A program made the translations under genes and the position numbers. Of a DNA stretch of 64,000 bases, positions 17,941 to 26,224 are shown piece after piece. The notes beneath the pieces are model-generated. The model did not search any database and had not been told where the DNA came from. It worked only from the letters and a program-made list of their open reading frames with translations. Positions within the stretch are counted from its first letter, which is position 1. Each line of letters starts with the position of its first letter. Source of the DNA: Syntrophomonas sp. (GTDB lineage Bacteria > Bacillota > Syntrophomonadia > Syntrophomonadales > Syntrophomonadaceae); the NCBI GenBank assembly GCA_016841245.1, contig JAENZN010000004.1:62001-126000 (forward strand), written 5' to 3'.

Positions 17941-19221
17941 TTAATTATTCCGGTAATAGCGGCTGAGCAGTTCAACTGGGTGGAGGACCTCTGCCTCCCA
18001 ATTATTACGCTTACAGCCGTAGTTTAGCTGCATCATGCAGCTGGGACAGCATGTTGCCAATATATCGGCACCGGTTGCCATGGCATGATCCATTTTCTTA
18101 TCCAGTATTTTCATCGACATTTCGTAATGAGTGGTACTGTATGTTCCTGAACCACCACAGCAGGTGTTGGCAGCCTTCATTTCGATTAACTCTACCCCGG
18201 GGATTCTACTCAGAAGCTCTCGAGGCTGATTCTTAATCAACTGGGCATTAGCCAGGTGACAGGGGTCATGATAGGTAACCCTCAGTTTGGGTGCGGTTTT
18301 ATTAACAGGTATTTTTAGATCAAGTACATCAATTAAGAATACCGTAAGATCCATAACCTTTTCTGAAAGTGCCAGGGCTTCATCTTCTATTTTCAACCCG
18401 GCAAGTAGAAACTCCATGTTGTTTCGGGATAAAGCTGATGAACAAGAAGCACAATCGGTAATTATATAGTCAAAATCATAAGCATTAAACACTTTTATGT
18501 TATGGGCGGCCAGCTTTTGGGCAGTTTCCATTTTCCCGTTCGCAATGTGAGGCAGACCGCAGCACTTCATGTCTTTAGGGATAATAACTTCACACCCATT
18601 TCGGGTCAACACATCTACAGCAGCAGTTGCTGCACTGGGGCTGAACAGGTCAGTTCCGCATCCCAGAAAATATCCCAGTTTGTATTTCTTTTCACCTCGG
18701 GCAGGATTTATCTCCGGTAAAGTGCTCCGGGCTGATTTAGATGGTATATTATCCATCATCTGTTCGGCTTCCTTGAGATCACCAGGCAGAATTTTGGTGA
18801 GACCGGTCTTTCGTGCCAGGGTCTGCAGCCCTAGTCTCTGAACTGTGCTCATGACTCGTGCAGAGGAACGAAGCATTCCTGGTCTGGTCCACAGGGTATC
18901 AAATAACAACTCTTTGCCGGCACTGGGATTATTTTCATATATATATGATCTGGCGGCTGCGTTTAATTCATGCACATCTATGCCTGACGGGCAGTTAACG
19001 GAACAGGTCTCACATAACAGGCACTGTCCTAATCTCTCATAGACTTCATTAGTAGGTTCTACCTTGCCATCCCTTAGCATCTGCACCATAAAAACATGTC
19101 CACGGGGAGCAGTAGTCTCAATTCCTACTTCAGCAAATACCGGACAAACACTACGGCACTTGCCGCAGCGTACACATTTCATCAATTGTTCCTTAACCGG
19201 TGGTAATTTTTTAAACTCCAT
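17941..19221 (-). CDS. glcF: GlcF-like iron-sulfur oxidoreductase subunit
   Basis: 426-aa iron-sulfur protein that takes electrons from the partner flavoprotein. Two [4Fe-4S] motifs, CVRCGKCRSVCP (about 16-27) and CLLCETCSVNCP (about 68-79), precede two CCG (heterodisulfide reductase-type) domains with CCGLPH (about 218) and CCGGSGTY (about 350). This is the architecture of GlcF/LutA-type subunits. It starts 19 bases after the upstream glcD-like gene, so they form one operon. Whether the substrate is glycolate, lactate or another 2-hydroxyacid cannot be read from sequence. Confidence 0.92.
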   Translation of the reverse strand: MEFKKLPPVKEQLMKCVRCGKCRSVCPVFAEVGIETTAPRGHVFMVQMLRDGKVEPTNEVYERLGQCLLCETCSVNCPSGIDVHELNAAARSYIYENNPSAGKELLFDTLWTRPGMLRSSARVMSTVQRLGLQTLARKTGLTKILPGDLKEAEQMMDNIPSKSARSTLPEINPARGEKKYKLGYFLGCGTDLFSPSAATAAVDVLTRNGCEVIIPKDMKCCGLPHIANGKMETAQKLAAHNIKVFNAYDFDYIITDCASCSSALSRNNMEFLLAGLKIEDEALALSEKVMDLTVFLIDVLDLKIPVNKTAPKLRVTYHDPCHLANAQLIKNQPRELLSRIPGVELIEMKAANTCCGGSGTYSTTHYEMSMKILDKKMDHAMATGADILATCCPSCMMQLNYGCKRNNWEAEVLHPVELLSRYYRNN

Positions 19222-19240
19222 AACTAAACCTCACTACTCC

Positions 19241-20641
19241 TTAGAACACTTTTCCGGGATTCATTATCCCTGCTGGGTCAAAAGCCTCTTTGATTTTTCG
19301 CATATAGTCAACTGCCTTACCATGTTCAAGCTCGGCATAAGGACGTCTAACAGCTCCAACCCCATGTTCCCCGGTGGTTGATCCGTTCATTTCGATAGCC
19401 AGCAAATGCACTTCATCAACAAATTTTATTACTTTCTCAACTTCTTCTGGTATTTCCGGATTAATAACGGGAGCAGTATGCACATTTCCATCGCCTATGT
19501 GGCCATAGTTTACGATCTGTATGCCATGTTGATCGGCTAAATCACGTAAGGCTCTTAACGTATCAGCAACACGTGATATTGGAACACTTATATCTTCACC
19601 GGCAAATATTCTGCTTCCATCAGGCCGTACTCTGGCTGAAGCAGCAGCCGTAACACTTCTTCCCTCCCACAGCTCAGCCATACGTTTAGGTTCAGTGGCC
19701 CACTCAACTGTGCGAGCCCTGCGGCCGGTCACTTCTCTTATTACATTCCCCTCATATTCTACGCTGGGTGGGTTGCCATCAACTTCAAAAAGCAGAATCG
19801 CTTCTGCATCCGGCAGTTTTATCTCCGGTTTAAAATCATTTACCGCCTTGATGGCTGAACTATCCAGTATTTCGATCCCAGAAGGAAGTATTCCGGCCTG
19901 GTAGACATCCATTACTGCCTCTGGTGCATCATCCAGATTATCAAATACTGCCATGGCAATACCGCGAGCTTTTGGTTTTGGGAAACACCTCAACCTTATT
20001 CTGGTAACAATTCCTAAAATACCTTCTGATCCGACCATGAGCTTGGTTAGATTGATGCCTGAGACGTTTTTGATGCACCTGGCCTTCATGCCGCCAGTAA
20101 CTATTACGTCCCCATTGGGCATGACGACTTCCAATCCCAGTATATAAGGCTCAGTCGCCCAATATTTGACCGCCCGGAGACCTGACGCATTGTTGGCTAC
20201 CATTCCACCCACCGTACACATCAAACTGCTGCCTGGATCAGGCGGGAAAAAGAGATTGTGTTTAGCCAGTTCATTGTTTAGTTCAGCATGAATTACTCCC
20301 GGGCTAACAATAACCTGCATATTTTTTACATCAATCTCGATAATCTCATTCCAGGTGGATAGATCTAATACGATCCCACCCTGGACGGCTATACATCCTC
20401 CGGTTTCACCTGTTCCAGCCCCCCTGGGCACAATATTAACCTGGTGCTCATAAGCGAATTCAACTACCTTCTGTACATCTTCGGTAGATTTTGGGAATAC
20501 AACTGCATTAGGCTGGACAGGCTCCAATTTAGTTAAAAATGAACTGTCGTATGAATAGTACATCAAATCAAGTTCTTCAGTCAGAACTTTATCCTTACCC
20601 AGCAGTTTGACTAATTCCTGTTTCAGCTTTGAATTTTCCAT
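19241..20641 (-). CDS. glcD: GlcD-like FAD-linked 2-hydroxyacid oxidoreductase
   Basis: 466-aa flavoprotein of the vanillyl-alcohol oxidase fold. The FAD-binding motif PRGAGTGETGGCIAVQGGIVLD (about 60-80), GGMVANNASGLRAVKYW (about 135-151), GSEGILGIVTRIRLR, and the C-terminal GDGNVHTAPVINPE and GEHGVGAVRR are typical of GlcD and D-lactate dehydrogenases. Start ATG 20641 is chosen for GGGGGAG just upstream; a longer start at 20674 is less likely. It transfers electrons to the downstream GlcF-like subunit. The divergent larA gene suggests that the substrate is a lactate-type hydroxyacid. Confidence 0.92.
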   Translation of the reverse strand: MENSKLKQELVKLLGKDKVLTEELDLMYYSYDSSFLTKLEPVQPNAVVFPKSTEDVQKVVEFAYEHQVNIVPRGAGTGETGGCIAVQGGIVLDLSTWNEIIEIDVKNMQVIVSPGVIHAELNNELAKHNLFFPPDPGSSLMCTVGGMVANNASGLRAVKYWATEPYILGLEVVMPNGDVIVTGGMKARCIKNVSGINLTKLMVGSEGILGIVTRIRLRCFPKPKARGIAMAVFDNLDDAPEAVMDVYQAGILPSGIEILDSSAIKAVNDFKPEIKLPDAEAILLFEVDGNPPSVEYEGNVIREVTGRRARTVEWATEPKRMAELWEGRSVTAAASARVRPDGSRIFAGEDISVPISRVADTLRALRDLADQHGIQIVNYGHIGDGNVHTAPVINPEIPEEVEKVIKFVDEVHLLAIEMNGSTTGEHGVGAVRRPYAELEHGKAVDYMRKIKEAFDPAGIMNPGKVF

Positions 20642-20718
20642 ATTTCTCCCCCTTGTGGGCATTTTAACTTGCAATCAAATCAATGCTTATTATATCACAA
20701 AGAATATTAACATTAATC

Positions 20719-20732
20719 CTGTAAATTTACAG
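20719..20732. promoter_or_regulatory. Perfect 14-bp palindrome between glcD and larA
   Basis: CTGTAAATTTACAG is a perfect palindrome in the divergent promoter region. A TATAAT for glcD lies about 30 bases toward glcD (minus strand near 20688-20693). It is a candidate operator for joint control; the regulator is not in the window. Confidence 0.5.
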
Positions 20733-20834
20733 CTGTTTATATCATCACGGCAGGCGGCAAGGTTGATTTTAAACTAAAGGAGCAATAAACTATAATAAAT
20801 TCGCAAATAATAAATAAATAGCAGGGGTTTTGAA

Positions 20835-22100
20835 ATGATTATAAAAATGGCCTATGGAAAAGAAAAAATGGAAATAAAAATATCAGATAGCCATATACTG
20901 CAGGTTGTTGAACCGCCACCTATCAGCACCGCAGTCGAGAGCAGAGAAGTGTTAAAAAAAGCGCTGGAAAACCCGGTATCTACTAAAACTCTCCCGGAAA
21001 TTATATATGAGAAAAAGGCTGCTAATGCAGTAATCATTGTAAATGATATTACCCGGCCAACCCCCTACCATTTAATCCTGCCGCCGCTGTTAAAAGAATT
21101 GGAAGACGCCGGCATACCGGCGGAGAATATTATGCTGCTGGTGGCGCTAGGGATTCACCGGCCTCATACCCAAGAGGATAACCGGATGATCTTTGGTGAT
21201 GCGATATGCAATAAATACCGGATCGAAAATCATAATTGTGATGAGAATCTAGTATCATTAGGGCATTTAAGCAATGGAATGGAATTAGTGATCAACCAAA
21301 ACGCAGCGGAGGCAGATTTATTAATAACGACTGGACTGGTTAATCTGCACTATTTTGCGGGCTATTCCGGGGGCAGAAAATCAATTCTACCTGGGGTAGC
21401 TGGGAGGACACTTATCGAATCCAACCATAAAATGATGAGTGATGAGCGGGCCTGTCTGGGTAATTACAGCAGTAACCCGGTAAGCGATATTATGGTGGAA
21501 GCAGCCCGGAAGGTAGGAGTAGATTATATTGTTAATGTAGTTACGGCCGGGAAAGATGAAATTCTATTTGCTGCCGCTGGAGATGTGTATGAGGCCTGGC
21601 TGTCATGTGTAAAGTATTGCGAAAAACACAATGTGGTTCCTATTAAACAAGCAGCAGATATAGTTATTGCAAGTTGTGGCGGATATCCCAAAGACATAAA
21701 TATGTACCAGGCTCAAAAAGCTCTGGATTCTGCTTCCCTGGCAGTAAAAGAAGGGGGGACCATTATACTCCTGGCTGAATGCAGTGAGGGGTTGGGTGAA
21801 GAAACCTTTGAGGAATGGATCAGACAGGCCCTTACCCCAGAAGATATTGTCAAGCGGTTCTATAATAATTTTGAACTTGGGGGCCATAAAGCTTATGCTA
21901 TCTGCAGGACATTAAGCAAGACGGACATTGTTCTGGTCAGTAGTCTCAGCCAGAGTGTGGTAGCGGATATGTTCATGCAGTATGCTGAGAGCCTGGACGA
22001 AGCATTGAGAATAGCTTATAAGAAACATGGGTATAATCCTTCTATTATTATACTGCCAGAAGCTAGTAAAACTGGTATTAAAGTCACTAACCTGGAATAA
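20835..22100 (+). CDS. larA: LarA-family nickel-dependent 2-hydroxyacid racemase
   Basis: 421-aa DUF2088 protein. Residues matching the LarA active site are visible: H108 in ALGIHRPH, H172 in NLHYFAGYSGG, K182 in GGRKSILPG and H198 in SNHKM, close to H108, H174, K184 and H200 of Lactobacillus LarA. K184 in LarA carries the nickel-pincer cofactor. The larB, larC and larE cofactor genes are not in this window. Facing the glcDF operon, it probably racemises lactate or another 2-hydroxyacid so that a stereospecific dehydrogenase can use it. Other LarA homologs act on different hydroxyacids, so the substrate is inferred. Confidence 0.85.
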   Translation: MIIKMAYGKEKMEIKISDSHILQVVEPPPISTAVESREVLKKALENPVSTKTLPEIIYEKKAANAVIIVNDITRPTPYHLILPPLLKELEDAGIPAENIMLLVALGIHRPHTQEDNRMIFGDAICNKYRIENHNCDENLVSLGHLSNGMELVINQNAAEADLLITTGLVNLHYFAGYSGGRKSILPGVAGRTLIESNHKMMSDERACLGNYSSNPVSDIMVEAARKVGVDYIVNVVTAGKDEILFAAAGDVYEAWLSCVKYCEKHNVVPIKQAADIVIASCGGYPKDINMYQAQKALDSASLAVKEGGTIILLAECSEGLGEETFEEWIRQALTPEDIVKRFYNNFELGGHKAYAICRTLSKTDIVLVSSLSQSVVADMFMQYAESLDEALRIAYKKHGYNPSIIILPEASKTGIKVTNLE

Positions 22101-22153
22101 ACCTTAAAATGCTTAAATAGAATGAGCATATATAAACTAACAGGAGATTTTGC

Positions 22154-23053
22154 ATGTATTCAAAGTTATATGAGTTTTTATCAGCTGATCAGATTAATTT
22201 TAATGAAGAGATGAAACATCATACTACATTTAATATTGGCGGTCCTGCTGATGTACTGGTCCTGCCCAACAGCATTACTGACATCTGTATGACAGTGAAT
22301 TTCTGCCGGGAAAATAATTTAGCATTTATTTTGCTGGGACAGGGGAGTAATGTTCTGGTTAGAGATAAAGGAATTAGAGGTATTGTTATCAAACTGGGAA
22401 ATGGCCTTAATAGGTTTTCTATCGCAGGAGCGGAAATATATGCTGAGGCGGGGATAAAACTGTCAGCTCTGGCATTGGAAGCAGCAGAGCATAGTTTGAG
22501 CGGCTTAGAGTTTGCGGAAGGAATACCAGGAACTCTAGGTGGGGCAGTGGTCATGAACGCCGGTGCGTATAATGGAGAAATGAAGGACCTGGTTTATGAA
22601 GTGCTGGCCATAGACACTGCTGGCAATTTTAAGACGTTTACCTGGGAGCAGATAAAATTTGAATACCGAAAGAGTATATTCCAGGAAGGCGAATATATTG
22701 TTCTTTCAGCCCGACTTCATCTTCATCCGGGTAATAGGGACGATATTATGGAGACCATGAGAGATTATGCCCGACGCAGAAGTGAAAAACAACCTCTGGA
22801 ACAACCCAGTGCCGGAAGCACCTTCAGGAGGCCGGAAGGGTTCTATGTTGGCCCAATTATTGAGGGTCTAGGCCTCAAAGGTTTCGCTATAGGTGATGCA
22901 GAAGTTTCCAGTAAACATGCAGGATTTATTATTAATAGGGGTAGCGCTACAGCTGAAGATGTTATTAATCTGATTCATTATATACAGGAAAAAGCACGTG
23001 AGAAACATGAATTAAACCTGGTACCGGAGATTACAATAGTTGGAGAGGAGTAA
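22154..23053 (+). CDS. murB: UDP-N-acetylenolpyruvoylglucosamine reductase MurB
   Basis: 299-aa FAD and NADPH enzyme completing UDP-N-acetylmuramate synthesis in the cytoplasm. FAD-binding sequences are TTFNIGGPADVLVLP (about 23-37), GQGSNVLVRDKGIRGIVIKLG (about 58-78) and AGIPGTLGGAVVMNAGAYNGEM-type EGIPGTLGGAVVMNAG (about 123-138). The catalytic serine is in PSAGSTFRRPEG (about 219-230), and HAGFIINRGSATAEDV and a final glutamate in LVPEITIVGEE are present. AGGAGAT precedes the start. The length is that of the Gram-positive type. Confidence 0.96.
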   Translation: MYSKLYEFLSADQINFNEEMKHHTTFNIGGPADVLVLPNSITDICMTVNFCRENNLAFILLGQGSNVLVRDKGIRGIVIKLGNGLNRFSIAGAEIYAEAGIKLSALALEAAEHSLSGLEFAEGIPGTLGGAVVMNAGAYNGEMKDLVYEVLAIDTAGNFKTFTWEQIKFEYRKSIFQEGEYIVLSARLHLHPGNRDDIMETMRDYARRRSEKQPLEQPSAGSTFRRPEGFYVGPIIEGLGLKGFAIGDAEVSSKHAGFIINRGSATAEDVINLIHYIQEKAREKHELNLVPEITIVGEE

Positions 23054-23081
23054 GGCCCATATAAAAGAGTATTAGCAAGAT

Positions 23082-23395
23082 GCCAGGCCGATGAAGTGAA
23101 GATCAAGGCATAATAGAAGCCCTGACAGTATTACAATTAAGATTCGCCAGGGCTCATGGGTAATATGACACCCTTACAGGACCACCACGTGCCGGGGCAA
23201 CTGATTTGCCTTTATTTCATTACGACACCATCAAGGGTGCAATTCTGGGCTCAATGTGCTCGAAACAATAAAGAAGCCCGCGATTGAGGCGTACTTGAGT
23301 ACGTTGATGGAGCGGGGCTTTTGGAATAAGAAGAGATTCGTTTCCTAGCCAACTTTAAATTGTAATCCCCGGAGGGGGCTTCTGTAGTCGGTCTG
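23082..23395. other. Structured or relic intergenic element sharing cores with 8649-8703
   Basis: 390-base gap after murB. GATGCCAGGCCGATGA (23080-23095) matches GATGTCAGGCCGATGA of the hfq downstream region in 15 of 16 bases, and CGGTCTGAAA recurs near 23380. Hairpins are AGCCCTG/CAGGGCT (23118-23154), CACCCTT/AAGGGTG (23169-23239) enclosing GGCAA/TTGCC, and CGTAC/GTACG (23290-23303) within AAGCCC-GC/GCGGGGCTT (23274-23320) followed by TTTT. On the plus strand, about 23205-23349 also reads as an open, protein-like frame ending at TAG 23347-23349 without a start signal. It may be a non-coding RNA or a transposase remnant. Confidence 0.4.
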
Positions 23396-23443
23396 AAATG
23401 ACTGCTCGCCGGGCAGTTGCTTTAATATCATGGGCTGTAAAAC

Positions 23444-25198
23444 ATGCAAGTATTAATTACTACCTTAAATGCCAGATATACTCATTCTTCCCTCGCACTT
23501 GCTTATCTAAAGGAATCGTGCCGGGATGAGAAGTGGATATTAGACTGCCGGGAGTTTACCATTAACGATAGACTGGGAAGTGTAATGGCAGAGATATATC
23601 GTATCCATCCGGCAGTATTATGCTTTTCATGCTATATATGGAATATCAAACATGTCCTGGAACTGTGCCGTGATTACAAACAGGTTGATCCGGAATGTAC
23701 CATCATTCTGGGAGGTCCTGAGGTCTCCTATGAAACAGAGCAGATAATGAGTACTAATACCTACATAGATATAATAATAGATGGGGAAGGGGAGAGGTCC
23801 CTAAAAGCACTCTTGAAATGTTTAGCTTCTGGCAGTGATTATACTGAACTTGAGGGCATTACCTGCCGCTGTCATGATACTATAAAGCGTAATAAACCAG
23901 CCGGCTTGATTAATGATTTATCGATGATACCATCTCCCTATCATGGAGATATGTCCTATTACGACCATAAGATGGTATATTATGAGACTTCCCGGGGATG
24001 CCCCTTCAATTGCAGCTATTGTATGTCGTCTACTCTCAGAGGAGTAAGATATTTTCCCATGGAACGGGTTAAAAAGGATTTGAGGTTTCTAATTAAAAAT
24101 AACATAAAAAAAATAAAATTTGTGGATCGTACTTTTAATAGTAACGAGAAGCGCTCTATAGAGCTAATGAAATTCATTCTAGGGGAAATGGACGAAAAGA
24201 GGAATACTTCATTTCATTTTGAAGTATGTGCCGAGCTGTTTTCAGATGAAGCATTAACTTTCTTAAAAGATGTTCCAGCGGGGATTTTTGATTTCGAAAT
24301 TGGTGTTCAATCTACCTGTCAGAAATCTTTGCAAGCGGTTAATCGCATCAGCGATTGGGACAGGCTGGTCCACAATATTAAGAAGATCCAATCATATCAC
24401 AACATTCATCTGCATATTGATTTGATCGCAGGGCTGCCTTATGAAGATTATATAAGATTTGGACAGTCTTTTAATGACGTTTACAGGCTTCAACCTGATG
24501 TTATTCAGCTAGGTTTTCTTAAGCTTTTAAAAGGTTCACAAATTTATATCCAAAGAGATAAATATAACTATAGATACCAAACCTCTGCACCTTATGAGGT
24601 GTTAACCAATTCTTATATGACTTACCGTGATTTTATCAAGCTTCATGATATAGAAGATCTGGTAGAAAAATATTATAATGCCGGCTTGGTTCGGCATACC
24701 CTGGAATATATTGTGAATATGATTTATAAAGGGAATGCTTTTAAACTTCTGGATGAATATGCATCATACTGGCGAACAAACGGCCTATACGACCGGCCTC
24801 ATAAGCGAGACACACTCTATGTTGCTTTGGCCCAATTTATTAAGAAAAACTACGGTAAACACTTTGTTGCAGTATGTGAATTGCTGAAATATGATTATCT
24901 GCTAAACAACCGGGTGTATCAGGTTCCTGATCAGCTTCAGCGCCATAAGATAAATGAAGCTCAGCAATTGCTAAATTCCTTGTTAAGTGATGATGAATTC
25001 TTGAAGAAATATGTGCCTGAAATGAGAGGTAAAAGCTTAAGGGATATGAAGAAATATGCTTATCTGGAATTTCTAAGAATCAATCCGTTAAAGCTCCAAG
25101 AGGCGGATCACTTCGTACCAGTAATATTCCTGTATAATCAAGAGGACAACAAATCTTATCGGAATATTGTTCTTGATTCAAATAATAGTGAAATATGA
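23444..25198 (+). CDS. B12-binding domain radical SAM protein (DUF4080 type)
   Basis: 584 aa. The N-terminal cobalamin-binding Rossmann domain begins MQVLITTLNARYTHSSLALAYL and has the acidic ELCRDYK...ILGGPEVSYE region. A radical SAM domain follows, with the cluster motif CPFNCSYC (about 187-194), then a DUF4080-type C-terminus. Members cleave SAM with a [4Fe-4S] cluster and often methylate or rearrange unreactive carbons with cobalamin; the substrate of this subfamily is unknown. No clear ribosome binding site precedes ATG 23444, but the N-terminal sequence is family-like. It stands alone between murB and the signalling genes. Confidence 0.87.
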   Translation: MQVLITTLNARYTHSSLALAYLKESCRDEKWILDCREFTINDRLGSVMAEIYRIHPAVLCFSCYIWNIKHVLELCRDYKQVDPECTIILGGPEVSYETEQIMSTNTYIDIIIDGEGERSLKALLKCLASGSDYTELEGITCRCHDTIKRNKPAGLINDLSMIPSPYHGDMSYYDHKMVYYETSRGCPFNCSYCMSSTLRGVRYFPMERVKKDLRFLIKNNIKKIKFVDRTFNSNEKRSIELMKFILGEMDEKRNTSFHFEVCAELFSDEALTFLKDVPAGIFDFEIGVQSTCQKSLQAVNRISDWDRLVHNIKKIQSYHNIHLHIDLIAGLPYEDYIRFGQSFNDVYRLQPDVIQLGFLKLLKGSQIYIQRDKYNYRYQTSAPYEVLTNSYMTYRDFIKLHDIEDLVEKYYNAGLVRHTLEYIVNMIYKGNAFKLLDEYASYWRTNGLYDRPHKRDTLYVALAQFIKKNYGKHFVAVCELLKYDYLLNNRVYQVPDQLQRHKINEAQQLLNSLLSDDEFLKKYVPEMRGKSLRDMKKYAYLEFLRINPLKLQEADHFVPVIFLYNQEDNKSYRNIVLDSNNSEI

Positions 25199-25258
25199 TT
25201 ATTCCTTTATACTATATAATGTATCTCCATGGGGTTGGGACAGAAAAGCGTGTTTAGC

Positions 25259-26224
25259 TTATTTTTTATAGACTCGGTTGCGGCCTCTATTCTTGGCCAG
25301 ATAAAGAGCATCATCGGCCCGTTTTAATACGGTTTCCCAATCTTTGTCCAGGCTCTTATAGGGAGAATAATTAGCTACACCAGCACTAACCGTTACCTTT
25401 CCATGGCCCTCATTTCCTTCATGCTTAATATTAAGTTTTTCCACCGAGGTTATTATTCGTTTGGCGATAGTATAACTTGATTCTTCATCAGTTTCCATCA
25501 GCAGCACTACTATTTCTTCTCCGCCATATCTGGCCACGAAGTCAGTTTCCCGGCAGGCAGCCTTTATGGTTTGAGCTACCTTCATAAGAATAATATCACC
25601 CTGCTGATGTCCGTACATATCATTGTAGGGCTTAAAATGATCCAGATCTATAATAATCAGGCTGTAATGACGCAAATATCGCACTGAATAATTATGGGTA
25701 TTGTTCATCTGCTCGTTAAAAGCTCTCCGGTTCCATATTTGGGTTAACTCGTCCATGCGAGCCATTTCTTCTAGTCTGGCATTGAGCTGCAACAGCAGAT
25801 CAGAATATTCTTCCAGAACCTGGTTTTTGCGGGTCAACTCCTCTTCACATTCCTTTAAACGGAGATGAATCTTCATTCTAGCTACTACCTCACGAAGATA
25901 AAAAGGCTTAGTGATATAATCGACTGCCCCTGCTTCCAGCCCAATAACTCGTTCCTCGCCATCGGCTTTGGCGGTTAGTAAAAGTACTGGGATACCCGTG
26001 GTTCGATGATCCTTGCTTAAACGCTGAAGTACTTGATATCCATTAACATCAGGCATCATGATATCAAGTAAAATCATATCCGGAGGTAGAATTACCGCTT
26101 TGTCAAATCCTTCTATGCCATCTGATGCGGTTATTACATCATAGCCTTCATTTATAAGGGAAGATCTTAAAAGACTTCTTATACTCTCTTCATCGTCTAT
26201 CACCAGGATTCTCCGTTTACGCAT
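25259..26224 (-). CDS. Response regulator with diguanylate cyclase (REC-GGDEF) domain
   Basis: 321 aa. A receiver domain (phosphoacceptor aspartate in ILLDIMMPDVNG, about residue 53, and lysine in DYITKPFYL) is joined through a coiled linker to a GGDEF domain with GGEEI at about residues 240-244. The first four positions match GGEEF; the last is isoleucine. The product-inhibition site RETD lies just upstream of it. If active, it would make cyclic di-GMP when phosphorylated. It overlaps the stop of the hybrid kinase by one base (TAATG), so the two are translationally coupled. Confidence 0.9.
   Translation of the reverse strand: MRKRRILVIDDEESIRSLLRSSLINEGYDVITASDGIEGFDKAVILPPDMILLDIMMPDVNGYQVLQRLSKDHRTTGIPVLLLTAKADGEERVIGLEAGAVDYITKPFYLREVVARMKIHLRLKECEEELTRKNQVLEEYSDLLLQLNARLEEMARMDELTQIWNRRAFNEQMNNTHNYSVRYLRHYSLIIIDLDHFKPYNDMYGHQQGDIILMKVAQTIKAACRETDFVARYGGEEIVVLLMETDEESSYTIAKRIITSVEKLNIKHEGNEGHGKVTVSAGVANYSPYKSLDKDWETVLKRADDALYLAKNRGRNRVYKK

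Noticed and set aside
23205-23349. Protein-like open frame ending at TAG 23347-23349
   Set aside because: It reads plausibly but lacks a start codon with a ribosome binding site, and it overlaps hairpins. At best it is a fragment of a lost gene.
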